Source of the DNA: Rhizobium sp. Leaf306
GTDB lineage: Bacteria; Pseudomonadota; Alphaproteobacteria; Rhizobiales; Rhizobiaceae
Assembly: GCF_001423425.1 (NCBI RefSeq)
Contig: NZ_LMNX01000003.1
Location: 303,910-367,909, forward strand
Length of the DNA: 64,000 nt
Direction of reading: 5' to 3'
Below are positions 9,334-18,515 of this stretch, one piece after another. The notes under the pieces are model-generated. The model had not been told where the DNA came from and did not search any database. It was given only the letters and a program-made list of their open reading frames with translations. Both the position numbers and the translations under genes were made by a program. The number at the start of each line of letters is the position of its first letter. The first letter of the stretch is position 1.

Positions 9334-12206
9334 TGACGCAGGTTCAACCACGCGGCCGGTCTCTCGTTCGGAAAGCCTATCCCTGGCTGAACGACAGGGT
9401 TGCGGATTTCGTTCGCGGCTGGCGACGTCTGGATGCGTGGGCCAACCGGCCGCTTCCGACAAGGCGACGCGCCTACTGGAAACTGCTCGCCCCGGACCGT
9501 TATCCCTGGTACGCGCCGGCGCTGTTTCTGGTGCTGACCGTCATGCTGGCACTTGGCCCCACCATGGAAACCGATTGGCCGAACCTCATTCTGCTGGTGA
9601 TCGGACTTGTGCTTTTTCTGGGTCTCAACGCTCTTGCCGAGCGTCGCCAAGTCGCCAACAACTATCTGCTGACCGGGCAACTGACATGTCTGGTTGCGAT
9701 GCTGGCATTGCTGTTGTGGAGTTCTCTGCCCGAGGTCTACGGAGAGATGGTCGCCGCACCCCGACTGCACGTGGGCGTGGCCGTCGTTCTTGCGATGACC
9801 GTCGCGCTTGCTGCTGCATTCGGTTTTGCCGCAGCGCTATTCAGGTCGACAGCCGATGGAGGATTGGCCGATGCCCTGCCAGAGGTGGAGCTGTTTCTTC
9901 CCAAGGATCGCTACAGTTTCGTGGGGGGCGGGGCGAAAGCTGCCTTCTTTTCCGCCTTGGCAATCGCTCCGGTTCGCTATCCGGTAGAACTCCTTCTGCC
10001 CGGGTCGCTGCTGACCCTGTTCGTACCCGACCATCTTCTTGCCCCAACTTTCCTTTTCGTCGGCGGGATCATGTGGATCTTGCTTTTCCTCGGCATTCTC
10101 TTCGAGCGGCTGATGGAAATCCTTAAGACGCTGGGCCGGATGTTTTTCATCGGTCCGCAGCGCGTGATTTCCATTCTCGTCATTGCCGTCGCCGGGGCAC
10201 GGCTCGCGGAAATACATTTCATCACGTACCTCTTCAATGGCGGCAGCACGGGTTATGGCAACCCGGTCCTGATGCTTTACATCCTGCTTTCTTATGCGTG
10301 CGCTTGGTATTACGGTTTCTGGACCGACCAGTTCGTGGCCCGCAGGCTGATGCGCATGCTCACACTCAAGCCCGACTGGCGCACTGCCATATCGGTCGCT
10401 TATCCCTACCACGGTGATCCGACACTCAGCCGCGTCGAAAGCGAAGGTCGCACGATCAGCCTGCATGGCGCCGGCCGCTTGAAGCTGCGGGGTCACTACG
10501 AAGACGGGTATGCCGGCGGCGGCACGGCGCTCCAGTTCATGACGCCCGCGGAGCTGATCGGTCAGTTCCGGCGCCAGATCGAGCTTCGCTCCCGCGACAT
10601 GATAAAGGCAGACGATCTGCTGGCGAGCCTGCGCAATTTCGAGCGGGCGGCGGTGATCTATCCGGTCATCGTCGGAACGTTGGCCTTCGGCCTGATTGTC
10701 GGGCCGATTGTCCTGACGTTCTATTACGCGGTGCAACCGCCGGAGCTCACAGTCCATGCCGAGGGTGGGGGCGGTCGCGATGCTCTCGCGTTCATGAAGA
10801 ACCAGGATTATGAAAATGGCGACTGCTCACCTCTGAAAGCGGGCATGCCTCGCATCGCCATCGCGGCTTCCGGAGGTGGTACACGCGCTGCGATCTATAC
10901 CGCCTCGTTGCTGAGGGGCTTGGCGGAGGCGGGACATGTCTGCGACGTGGTGATGGCGAGCGGCGTTTCCGGCGGGAGCGCTGCGCTTGCGTATTTTGGC
11001 TTGCACGAGGCGGAACTGCGCTCCCGCGGTGGCGTCGGCTTCATGGCTTGGGAGCGCTATTCGCGGGAAATGGCGCATCCTTATATTGAAGATGTCATCA
11101 ATCGCGCCAGCGACCTGCGGATCACATTCGGTCGCTTTCACTGGAGACGTTTTACATGCGGCGAGCCGGCGGTGCCGGATGGTTCTGTGAGCGGCGTTGC
11201 ACCAGCCCGCTCCAAACTCGGCCATATCCTGGCGGAATCCTTCGTCTGCCGAATGGGGGCGGGAAAGATGGGCGACGTCTCGTTTGGATTGATGCTGAAT
11301 TCGTCGATCGTCGGATCCTATCCTGATCCTGGAAATCCGTGCCGCCGAGGCGACGGGTATTCGCTGCCGGAACAGGCCAGCCGGTGCCAGGGGTTGCTGG
11401 ATGGCGCGGGCGCGGGCGGGCGGCTTGTGCTGACCAACATCGGATCGACCCAGACGATGCAGGCAAATACGTCGCCCGGGATGGAAATCGTCACCATCGA
11501 CGAACCTGACGTCTCCGTGTCACGGGCCGCAGCATTGAGCGCCAATTTCCCCCCTGTGTTTCCGGATGCCGCCGTGGATATCATGCCGAGCAGCGGCACG
11601 GCCAAACGTTATTGGGTGACGGACGGCGGGACGGTCGAGAATCGCGGTACAGTGACCATGTATCGTGCCTTGCGCGATGCGGCGAGACGAGAACCCAAAT
11701 CTTGCGGGTGCGGCAGTTCGCCAAAGTTCGCCCCGCTCCACGTCATCGTCGCGGATGTTTCCGCTCTCGCGGGGCCCTATAGCGAAAGTTTCGGTTTCGA
11801 CTCTGTCCTTGGAGCGGGTGGACAGCTCGGGCTCGGCATGGAAGCGGAACTGCGCGCCGACCTCAAAACGCTCTACGAAACGACCCACTGCAGCAAGATC
11901 TACTTTCATGACATCGTGATACCGCCCGTTTTTTCGAGCAATGGAGGCATCGGAACGCACTGGTTGCTGCCGGGCTCGATGACGTTTCGCGATCCCAACC
12001 ATTCGGGCGAACAGGTTACGCTCCATGCCGAGGACGTCGAAAAACTCGTGCTGTCTCTGCACAGCAGCCGGGCCTTCAGCTATCAGGACAACGGGGGCGT
12101 CAAGAGGGTCTTGGGTTGGGCGCAGGATGGTCCCGGTAACCGGCATCGTGCGAATTGGGTCAGGCTGCTCGACATGTTGAACGGAAAGCTGCCGCCGCAA
12201 CTCTGA
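9333..12206 (+). CDS. Patatin-like phospholipase fused to a multi-spanning membrane region
   Basis: A 957-aa protein. Roughly residues 70-490 hold several hydrophobic helices; a final helix lies near 445-470. The C-terminal half is a patatin-like lipase: an ASGGGTRAA oxyanion segment (about 510-518), the nucleophile elbow GVSGG with Ser546, and the Asp of DGG at Asp764 that completes the Ser-Asp dyad. Patatins hydrolyse acyl esters of membrane lipids. The start was set at the ATG at 9333, which overlaps the TGA of the GMC gene; a longer frame from 9114 would read through the GMC coding sequence. Last gene of the redox operon. Joining a lipase to a polytopic membrane domain suggests release of acyl chains at the membrane, feeding the oxidoreductases (inference). 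Confidence 0.82.
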   Translation: MTQVQPRGRSLVRKAYPWLNDRVADFVRGWRRLDAWANRPLPTRRRAYWKLLAPDRYPWYAPALFLVLTVMLALGPTMETDWPNLILLVIGLVLFLGLNALAERRQVANNYLLTGQLTCLVAMLALLLWSSLPEVYGEMVAAPRLHVGVAVVLAMTVALAAAFGFAAALFRSTADGGLADALPEVELFLPKDRYSFVGGGAKAAFFSALAIAPVRYPVELLLPGSLLTLFVPDHLLAPTFLFVGGIMWILLFLGILFERLMEILKTLGRMFFIGPQRVISILVIAVAGARLAEIHFITYLFNGGSTGYGNPVLMLYILLSYACAWYYGFWTDQFVARRLMRMLTLKPDWRTAISVAYPYHGDPTLSRVESEGRTISLHGAGRLKLRGHYEDGYAGGGTALQFMTPAELIGQFRRQIELRSRDMIKADDLLASLRNFERAAVIYPVIVGTLAFGLIVGPIVLTFYYAVQPPELTVHAEGGGGRDALAFMKNQDYENGDCSPLKAGMPRIAIAASGGGTRAAIYTASLLRGLAEAGHVCDVVMASGVSGGSAALAYFGLHEAELRSRGGVGFMAWERYSREMAHPYIEDVINRASDLRITFGRFHWRRFTCGEPAVPDGSVSGVAPARSKLGHILAESFVCRMGAGKMGDVSFGLMLNSSIVGSYPDPGNPCRRGDGYSLPEQASRCQGLLDGAGAGGRLVLTNIGSTQTMQANTSPGMEIVTIDEPDVSVSRAAALSANFPPVFPDAAVDIMPSSGTAKRYWVTDGGTVENRGTVTMYRALRDAARREPKSCGCGSSPKFAPLHVIVADVSALAGPYSESFGFDSVLGAGGQLGLGMEAELRADLKTLYETTHCSKIYFHDIVIPPVFSSNGGIGTHWLLPGSMTFRDPNHSGEQVTLHAEDVEKLVLSLHSSRAFSYQDNGGVKRVLGWAQDGPGNRHRANWVRLLDMLNGKLPPQL

Positions 12207-12221
12207 CCAGTGGTCTTGGAC

Positions 12222-12689
12222 CTATCGTTCCTTCACCGCCTCCATGGCAACCGAGGTTGAGGTGCTTGCCACAAATGGCAGACTGGAGATTTTCTCGCCC
12301 AGCACTTCGCGATAGCGGCGGATGTTGGGTGTGCGGATCTTCAGGAGATAATCAAAGCGCCCAGCGATCATGTGGCACTCCTCGACTTCAGGAATTCGCC
12401 ACACCGCCGCGTTGAACGCGTTGAGTGCCGTTTCGCGCGTATCGGACAGTTTCACCTCTGCGAAAGCGACGTGGTCGAGGCCAAGTTTCTTCGGGTTGAG
12501 GACGGCGCGGAAGCCGAGAATGAAGCCGTCCTGCATCAGCCGCTTCAGGCGCGCATTCACCGGAGTCTTGGAAAGGCCGACTTTGTCGGCAAGATCCGTC
12601 ACCGAGACGCGGCCATCGCCGACCAGGACATCCATGATCTTCCGGTCAAAGTGGTCGATATCCCCAGGTGTATCGCTCTTCCTCTCCAT
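12222..12689 (-). CDS. putR: Lrp/AsnC family transcriptional regulator, probable proline-responsive PutR
   Basis: A 155-aa leucine-responsive-type regulator with an N-terminal winged helix-turn-helix (about 8-60, including the LSKTPVNARLKRL recognition region) and a C-terminal RAM/ligand-binding domain with EECHMIAGRFDYLLKI. The start chosen is the ATG at 12689, which has a strong GGAGGA nine bases upstream; a start 17 codons earlier lacks one. It is divergent from putA with about 150 bases between. Family knowledge: in Agrobacterium and Rhodobacter relatives PutR is an Lrp-type activator of putA that responds to proline. The arrangement here fits that role and probably autoregulation. Confidence 0.88.
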   Translation of the reverse strand: MERKSDTPGDIDHFDRKIMDVLVGDGRVSVTDLADKVGLSKTPVNARLKRLMQDGFILGFRAVLNPKKLGLDHVAFAEVKLSDTRETALNAFNAAVWRIPEVEECHMIAGRFDYLLKIRTPNIRRYREVLGEKISSLPFVASTSTSVAMEAVKER

Positions 12690-12838
12690 TTTCTCTGTCC
12701 TCCTCCCGAAACGTGGTGAATTTCTCCAAATTCTACCCATTTTCAGAGAAGCTATATAGAGCAGTTTCGATTATTTTTCTCGCATCGCGGGATCGTCGCT
12801 GATCCGCTAGATTGGCTTGATATTCGGGAGGCGGAACA
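12690..12838. promoter_or_regulatory. putR-putA divergent promoter region
   Basis: This 149-base AT-richer gap holds both promoters and any PutR operators. An imperfect inverted arrangement TTCTC (12722-12726) ... GAGAA (12746-12750) flanks an AT-rich centre, a plausible Lrp-type site. A GCGGGATC-GTCGCT-GATCCGC palindrome sits at 12787-12807 in the putA leader. CGGGAGGCGG just before 12839 is the putA ribosome binding site. Assignments of individual sites are inference. Confidence 0.4.
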
Positions 12839-15800
12839 ATGGCATCTGCGATGGAACACAACACATTCTTGCCTGGCTCTTTGGAGACCATGCCCTTTGA
12901 AGATTTCGCCGCGCCGATCCGGCCGCAGTCGGATTTGCGCAAGGCCATTACAGCCGCCTATCGCAGACCTGAAATCGACAGTGTGCTGCCGCTTCTCGAG
13001 CAGGCAACACTGCCCGCCGACCTCGCAGACAAAGTCCGTTCGACAGCGCGCGATCTGATTGTCGCGCTGCGCCGCAAGGCCAAGGGCTCGGGCGTCGAAG
13101 CGCTTGTGCAGGAATACTCGCTTTCCAGCCAGGAAGGCATCGCCCTGATGTGCCTGGCTGAGGCGCTGCTGCGCATTCCGGATATGGCGACGCGCGATGC
13201 GCTGATCCGCGACAAGATTTCCGGCGGAAATTGGAAGTCGCATGTGGGCGAGGGCCGTTCGCTCTTCGTCAACGCGGCGACCTGGGGACTTGTCGTGACC
13301 GGCAAACTGACCTCGACCGTCAGCGACCGCAGCCTTTCGGCGGCACTGACGCGCCTGATCGCCCGCTGTGGCGAACCGGTCATCCGCCGCGGCGTCGATA
13401 TGGCGATGCGGATGATGGGCGAGCAGTTCGTCACTGGTGAGACGATCGAGGAAGCGCTGCGTCGGTCGCGGGCGATGGAGCAGAAGGGCTTTCGCTATTC
13501 CTACGACATGCTTGGCGAGGCAGCGACGACAGGGGAAGACGCGGAGCGCTATTACAAGGATTACGAGAAGGCGATCCATGCGATCGGCAAGGCCTCTGCC
13601 GGACGCGGGATCTACAACGGCCCTGGCATTTCCATCAAGCTCTCGGCACTTCATCCGCGCTATACCCGCGCCCAGGCTGGCCGCGTCATGGAAGAACTTC
13701 TGCCGCGCGTGAAGACGCTGGCCGCCATTGCCAAGTCCTACAATATTGGTCTGAACATCGATGCGGAGGAGGCCGATCGCCTCGAACTGTCGCTCGATCT
13801 TCTGGAGGACCTCTGCTTCGACCCTGCTCTTTCCGGCTGGGACGGCATCGGCTTCGTGGTGCAGGCCTATGGCAAGCGATGCCCGTTCGTGCTTGATTTC
13901 ATCATCGACCTCGCACGCCGTTCCAACCGCCGCATCATGCTGCGTCTGGTCAAGGGCGCCTATTGGGATGCGGAAATCAAGAAGGCGCAGATCGAAGGCC
14001 TCGAAGACTTCCCGGTCTTTACCCGCAAGGTGCACACGGATGTCTCCTACATCGCCTGCGCCCGGAAACTGCTCGACGCACGCGACGCCGTCTTTCCGCA
14101 ATTTGCATCACACAACGCCCAGACGCTTGCCACGATCTATCAGCTGGCCGGACCTGATTTCAAGGTTGGCGATTACGAGTTCCAGTGCCTGCACGGCATG
14201 GGCGAGCCGCTCTATGAAGAGGTCGTCGGTCAGGCAAAGCTCAACCGGCCGGCCCGCATCTATGCGCCTGTTGGAACCCACGAAACGCTTCTCGCCTATC
14301 TCGTCCGCCGTCTCCTGGAAAACGGCGCCAATTCATCCTTCGTGAACCGGATCGGCGATGACCAGGTGTCCGTCGACGAGCTGATTGCCGATCCGGCCGC
14401 CGTCGTTCGCGCCATGCCCGTTCCCGGCGGAAAACACGATCAGATCGCTCTGCCTGCCGACCTGTTCGGCAAGGACCGACAGAACTCCCTGGGGTTCGAT
14501 CTCGCCAACGAAACGACGCTTGCCTCCCTCGCGTCCGTGTTTCAGGAAGGCGCCCAGGCTCCCTTCACAGCCGCTCCAGAACTTGGCGATGGAACTTCAT
14601 CAGGTGAAACGCGGCCCGTGCTCAATCCGGCTGACCATTCGGATGTGGTCGGCTCAGTCACGGAAGCAAGCCTGACGGATGCGCAAAAGGCAGCGTCTCT
14701 CGCACAGGAAGCCTTTGCCGAGTGGCAATCCGTTGCGCCGCAGGAACGCGCCGCCTGCCTCGAAAGGGCTGCCGATGCCATGCAGGAAAGCATGCCGTCC
14801 CTTCTCGGCCTGATCATGCGCGAGGCCGGAAAATCCCTGCCGAACGCGATTGCCGAAGTGCGCGAGGCGATCGATTTTCTGCGCTATTATGCGGAACAGG
14901 CCAAGCGGACGCTGGGGCCGGGCCATAAGGCGCTTGGACCGGTGGTCTGCATCAGCCCGTGGAACTTCCCGCTGGCAATCTTTACCGGACAGATCGCGGC
15001 CGCTCTCGTTGCCGGCAACAGCGTGCTGGCAAAGCCTGCCGAAGAAACGCCGTTGATCGCAGCGGCAGGCGTGAAACTTCTCTATCAGGCCGGCGTACCA
15101 CGCGACGCGCTTCAGCTTTTGCCGGGTGATGGAAAGATCGGCGCAGCACTCGTGGCCGCCCCCGAAACCCAGGGCGTGATGTTTACCGGTTCGACAGACG
15201 TCGCTCGCCTGATCCAGGCCGAGCTTGCCGGCCGGCTGTCAAACGCCGGAAAGTCGATCCCGCTGATTGCCGAAACGGGTGGCCAGAACGCGATGATCGT
15301 CGATTCCTCGGCGCTGGCTGAACAGGTGGTCGGCGACGTTATCGCGTCCGCCTTCGACAGCGCCGGTCAGCGTTGCTCGGCCCTCCGTGTCCTGTGCCTG
15401 CAGGAAGACATAGCGGACCGCGTGCTGACCATGCTCCGCGGCGCCCTTGCCGAACTCACGGTCGGGCGCACCGACCAGCTGAAGATCGATATCGGGCCGG
15501 TCATCACAGCCGAAGCGAAGGGTGTTATCGACGGCCACATCGATGCGATACGCGCCAAGGGCCGGCGCATTGAGCAGGTCGCCATCCCCGCTGCAACGGC
15601 TGCCGGAACCTTCGTCGCGCCGACGATCATCGAACTGAACAACCTCTCGGACCTCGAGAGGGAAGTGTTCGGACCTGTCCTTCACGTCATCCGCTATCGT
15701 CGTGAGGATCTCGACAGGCTGATCGACGATATCAACGCCACCGGCTACGGTCTCACATTCGGCCTCCACACGCGTCTCGACGAAACGATTGCGCATGTGA

Positions 15801-16546
15801 CGAGCCGTGTCCGGGCCGGCAATATATACGTCAACCGCAACGTCATCGGTGCCGTCGTCGGCGTGCAGCCGTTCGGCGGGCGAGGTCTCTCAGGCACGGG
15901 GCCTAAGGCCGGCGGTCCGCTCTATCTCGGTCGCCTCCTGCAGCAGCCGCCGGTTCCGCCGCGCCACAGTTCCGTTCATGTCGATCCGGCGATCTCGTTG
16001 CTGGCCGAATGGCTGCGCGCCAAGGGCAAAACCGAGGACGCCGAAGCGATCCGCGAACTGGGTGGCGAATCCGCTCTCGGCATGTCGCAGGAACTTCCGG
16101 GGCCCGTCGGTGAGCGCAACACCTATAGTCTGCATCCGCGCGGTCGCATCCTGCTCGTACCGCAGACAGAGGCGGGTCTCGTTTCCCAACTGGGTGCCGC
16201 GCTCGCAACCGGCAACAGCGTCACCATCGACACGGACTCCGGCCTTCAGAGTAAGTTCTCCGATCTGCCGGCCGAAATCGCTGCCCGGATCATCTGGTCT
16301 TCCGATTGGGCAAGCCATGGACCCTATGCCGGTGCCTTGGTGGAAGGCGACGGCAATAGCCTGATCTCCGTCTCGCGCCGTATTGCCAGCCTTCCCGGCC
16401 CGCTGGTGCTGACGCAGGCGGCTTCCTCAGCTGACATCGCCGGCATGGATGAGCCCTATTGCCTGAACTGGCTGCTTGAAGAAGTGTCGCTCTCCGTGAA
16501 TACGGCGGCCGCTGGCGGCAACGCGAGCCTGATGGCGATAGGGTGA
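12839..16546 (+). CDS. putA: PutA, bifunctional proline dehydrogenase / delta-1-pyrroline-5-carboxylate dehydrogenase
   Basis: A 1235-aa enzyme that oxidises proline to glutamate in two channelled steps at the cytoplasmic membrane. The FAD-dependent proline dehydrogenase barrel occupies about residues 80-500, with the conserved RRSNRRIMLRLVKGAYWD segment. The NAD-dependent aldehyde dehydrogenase domain follows (about 560-1040), with ETGG around the general-base Glu and catalytic Cys846 in GQRCSA. A further C-terminal region of about 190 residues resembles the ALDH-superfamily domain of type B PutAs. The N-terminal ribbon-helix-helix DNA-binding domain of E. coli PutA is absent, consistent with control by the separate PutR. 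Strong Shine-Dalgarno GGGAGG. The lactonase gene follows after 7 bases. Confidence 0.97.
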   Translation: MASAMEHNTFLPGSLETMPFEDFAAPIRPQSDLRKAITAAYRRPEIDSVLPLLEQATLPADLADKVRSTARDLIVALRRKAKGSGVEALVQEYSLSSQEGIALMCLAEALLRIPDMATRDALIRDKISGGNWKSHVGEGRSLFVNAATWGLVVTGKLTSTVSDRSLSAALTRLIARCGEPVIRRGVDMAMRMMGEQFVTGETIEEALRRSRAMEQKGFRYSYDMLGEAATTGEDAERYYKDYEKAIHAIGKASAGRGIYNGPGISIKLSALHPRYTRAQAGRVMEELLPRVKTLAAIAKSYNIGLNIDAEEADRLELSLDLLEDLCFDPALSGWDGIGFVVQAYGKRCPFVLDFIIDLARRSNRRIMLRLVKGAYWDAEIKKAQIEGLEDFPVFTRKVHTDVSYIACARKLLDARDAVFPQFASHNAQTLATIYQLAGPDFKVGDYEFQCLHGMGEPLYEEVVGQAKLNRPARIYAPVGTHETLLAYLVRRLLENGANSSFVNRIGDDQVSVDELIADPAAVVRAMPVPGGKHDQIALPADLFGKDRQNSLGFDLANETTLASLASVFQEGAQAPFTAAPELGDGTSSGETRPVLNPADHSDVVGSVTEASLTDAQKAASLAQEAFAEWQSVAPQERAACLERAADAMQESMPSLLGLIMREAGKSLPNAIAEVREAIDFLRYYAEQAKRTLGPGHKALGPVVCISPWNFPLAIFTGQIAAALVAGNSVLAKPAEETPLIAAAGVKLLYQAGVPRDALQLLPGDGKIGAALVAAPETQGVMFTGSTDVARLIQAELAGRLSNAGKSIPLIAETGGQNAMIVDSSALAEQVVGDVIASAFDSAGQRCSALRVLCLQEDIADRVLTMLRGALAELTVGRTDQLKIDIGPVITAEAKGVIDGHIDAIRAKGRRIEQVAIPAATAAGTFVAPTIIELNNLSDLEREVFGPVLHVIRYRREDLDRLIDDINATGYGLTFGLHTRLDETIAHVTSRVRAGNIYVNRNVIGAVVGVQPFGGRGLSGTGPKAGGPLYLGRLLQQPPVPPRHSSVHVDPAISLLAEWLRAKGKTEDAEAIRELGGESALGMSQELPGPVGERNTYSLHPRGRILLVPQTEAGLVSQLGAALATGNSVTIDTDSGLQSKFSDLPAEIAARIIWSSDWASHGPYAGALVEGDGNSLISVSRRIASLPGPLVLTQAASSADIAGMDEPYCLNWLLEEVSLSVNTAAAGGNASLMAIG

Positions 16547-16553
16547 GGACAGC

Positions 16554-17627
16554 ATGGACGATCTTCAGACGGCGCGCGTCATCATAGGCAGCTACACGGA
16601 ATCGATGCCGCATGTGGAGGGCAAGGGAAAAGGCGTCAGCCTGCTTTCCCTTGATCTAAAAACAGCGCGATTCGAAGAGGTCGCGGCGTTTGAAGCGATT
16701 CGCAACCCCACCTATCTGGCGCAAGGGCAGGATGGACGCGTCCTCTACGCCGTCGAGGAAGTCGACGACGAGGCGCAGGCGGGCGTGGTTGTGCTGCAGA
16801 TCGACGGGGACGGCGGTCTAAAATTGGCGAAGCGAGTTTCGGCAAGAGGTTCTGCGCCCTGTCATGTCACGCTCGACAGGTCAGGGGAGCGGCTGTTCGT
16901 TGCCAATTACGGCAGCGGAAGTGCGGTCGCTTACGGTCTTGATCATCAGGGTCTTCCTAATGACGACGAGGTCATGGTGATCCAGCGGACAGGATCCGGC
17001 CCCGTCACCGACAGGCAGGAAGGCCCGCATGTGCACCAGGTTTTGGTCATGCCTGGCGATCGGCATGTTCTCGTTTGCGATCTCGGGACCGACGAGATCG
17101 CCAGATATGCATTCGGCGATCAGGGAATAGGCTCAGAGCCGGATGTCGTGCTGCACGTGTCCGGCGGTTCGCTTCCACGCCATATCGTCTGCTCGCAGGA
17201 TGGCCGCCGGCTCTACGTCGCGCATGAGGCCGCCTGCTCTGTCGGCTCCTATGCCATCGAGGGAGACAATTTCACGCTCCTCGCCGAAACCAGCACAGTG
17301 CCGGCCGATTTTGCCGGCACGTCGTCCTGCGCGGCGATCAAAATTCATCCGAATGGCAGGTTTCTTTATGTCTCCAACCGCGGCCACGACACGATCGTCG
17401 CCTGTGAAATTTTGGCCGATGGCGGGTTGAGAACCCTCGGCTGGTATCCCACCATGGGTAGAACCCCGCGGGATTTCGCCATCGATCCCACCGGTCGCTA
17501 TCTCATCGTCGCCAACCAGGACAGCCACTCGCTGGTGTTCTTTGAGATCAATGGGGAACACGGAACGCTGACGACCATCGGCGAGCCGTTCGAGATCGGC
17601 AGTCCCGTCTGCGTCCTGTTCGCCTGA
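16554..17627 (+). CDS. Lactonase family seven-bladed beta-propeller protein (6-phosphogluconolactonase type)
   Basis: A 357-aa cytoplasmic beta-propeller of the YbhE/Pgl lactonase family. Recognisable elements are the IGSYTES start, the repeated HPNGRFLYVSNRG and DPTGRYLIVANQ blade motifs and the GxxPRDFAIDP segment near the end. Family members hydrolyse 6-phosphogluconolactone or related sugar lactones. The ribosome binding site GAGGACAGC-ATG sits in the 7-base gap after putA, so it is probably co-transcribed. That link to proline catabolism is odd: no lactone occurs in that pathway. Either the pairing is incidental or the propeller has another substrate. It converges on copD, with only 3 bases between the stops. 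Confidence 0.82.
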   Translation: MDDLQTARVIIGSYTESMPHVEGKGKGVSLLSLDLKTARFEEVAAFEAIRNPTYLAQGQDGRVLYAVEEVDDEAQAGVVVLQIDGDGGLKLAKRVSARGSAPCHVTLDRSGERLFVANYGSGSAVAYGLDHQGLPNDDEVMVIQRTGSGPVTDRQEGPHVHQVLVMPGDRHVLVCDLGTDEIARYAFGDQGIGSEPDVVLHVSGGSLPRHIVCSQDGRRLYVAHEAACSVGSYAIEGDNFTLLAETSTVPADFAGTSSCAAIKIHPNGRFLYVSNRGHDTIVACEILADGGLRTLGWYPTMGRTPRDFAIDPTGRYLIVANQDSHSLVFFEINGEHGTLTTIGEPFEIGSPVCVLFA

Positions 17628-17630
17628 CGT

Positions 17631-18515
17631 CTAGACCGGCTGCAAACGACCGAAATAGGCGACGAGGGCGAGCACTCCGAGGCTTAGCCCGATTTCCGTG
17701 ACCGTCGCGCAGACGAGGCTTCGATACATCAGCGGGCTGCGGTCGAGCAGCCGCACGAAGACGTAACGGTTGACGATCGCCAGCGCGACCATGGTTGCAA
17801 CGATCAGGATCTTGGCCGAAAGCAGCAGCTGATAGGGCAAGGACCAGTTAAGCGGCAGGCCGCCGACGATGAGCCATGTGCTGAACAGCCCTGTCACGAT
17901 CACAAGTGCCACGGCAACATGACCTGCCCGGGAAAAGCCAATCAAAGCGGTCGTGGCATCGTGTCGCGTCGACTGGTCCCTGAGCGCGGGGAGAAGCAGA
18001 GCGACCGGTAACAGCGCCCCGAACCAGAACCCGCCCAAGAGAAGGTGCAGCAGATCGTTCGCCCGGTGCAGCAGGCGCAACGGTCCATCGTGGATGGCTG
18101 CGTGTCCGGAAATCGGAAGGCTGGCGAGAGCGACCAAAGCCGCCAGCGCCGTCGGCAGGATTTTCGAGCGCGAGGAGGGCGTAAGGGCCGCGAACAACAG
18201 GCCCGCAGCAATCGCCTGCACTATCCAGACGGTGCCGATACTGGTCTGGGTTATGACCGTCCACAGCATGCCGAGATCCGCCGCATCCTGCCAGCCGTCG
18301 CCGAGAAGGGCGGCGTTGAGCGGCAGAGATGCAACCGTCGCACCCGCTATCACAAGCACCGACAGGCCGCGGATCGGTGTGAGCTTCGCCCGCACCGATT
18401 GCCGTAGACCGTCCGGCACAAAACCGGCGATATAGGTTGAGGCGCCCCAGAGGAACAGGGCGCCTGCGTAGAAGCCGAAACGGCAGACTACAATGAGGGT
18501 CTCAGCCGTTGTCAC
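17631..18515 (-). CDS. copD: CopD family copper resistance inner-membrane protein
   Basis: A 294-aa polytopic protein with about eight membrane helices, matching the CopD/YebZ family that works with CopC in copper uptake or tolerance. Several membrane-embedded His residues lie in segments such as SGHAAIHDG and LLHRANDLLHLLLGG (about residues 125-160), candidate copper ligands. The start is the GTG at 18513-18515, which overlaps the TGA of copC (GTGA); earlier starts would read back through copC. Last gene of the copper cluster. Confidence 0.88.
   Translation of the reverse strand: MTTAETLIVVCRFGFYAGALFLWGASTYIAGFVPDGLRQSVRAKLTPIRGLSVLVIAGATVASLPLNAALLGDGWQDAADLGMLWTVITQTSIGTVWIVQAIAAGLLFAALTPSSRSKILPTALAALVALASLPISGHAAIHDGPLRLLHRANDLLHLLLGGFWFGALLPVALLLPALRDQSTRHDATTALIGFSRAGHVAVALVIVTGLFSTWLIVGGLPLNWSLPYQLLLSAKILIVATMVALAIVNRYVFVRLLDRSPLMYRSLVCATVTEIGLSLGVLALVAYFGRLQPV

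Noticed and set aside
7420..9462. A 680-codon minus-strand frame opposite the GMC oxidoreductase
   Set aside because: The plus-strand frame has complete GMC signatures; the antisense translation has biased, domain-free composition.
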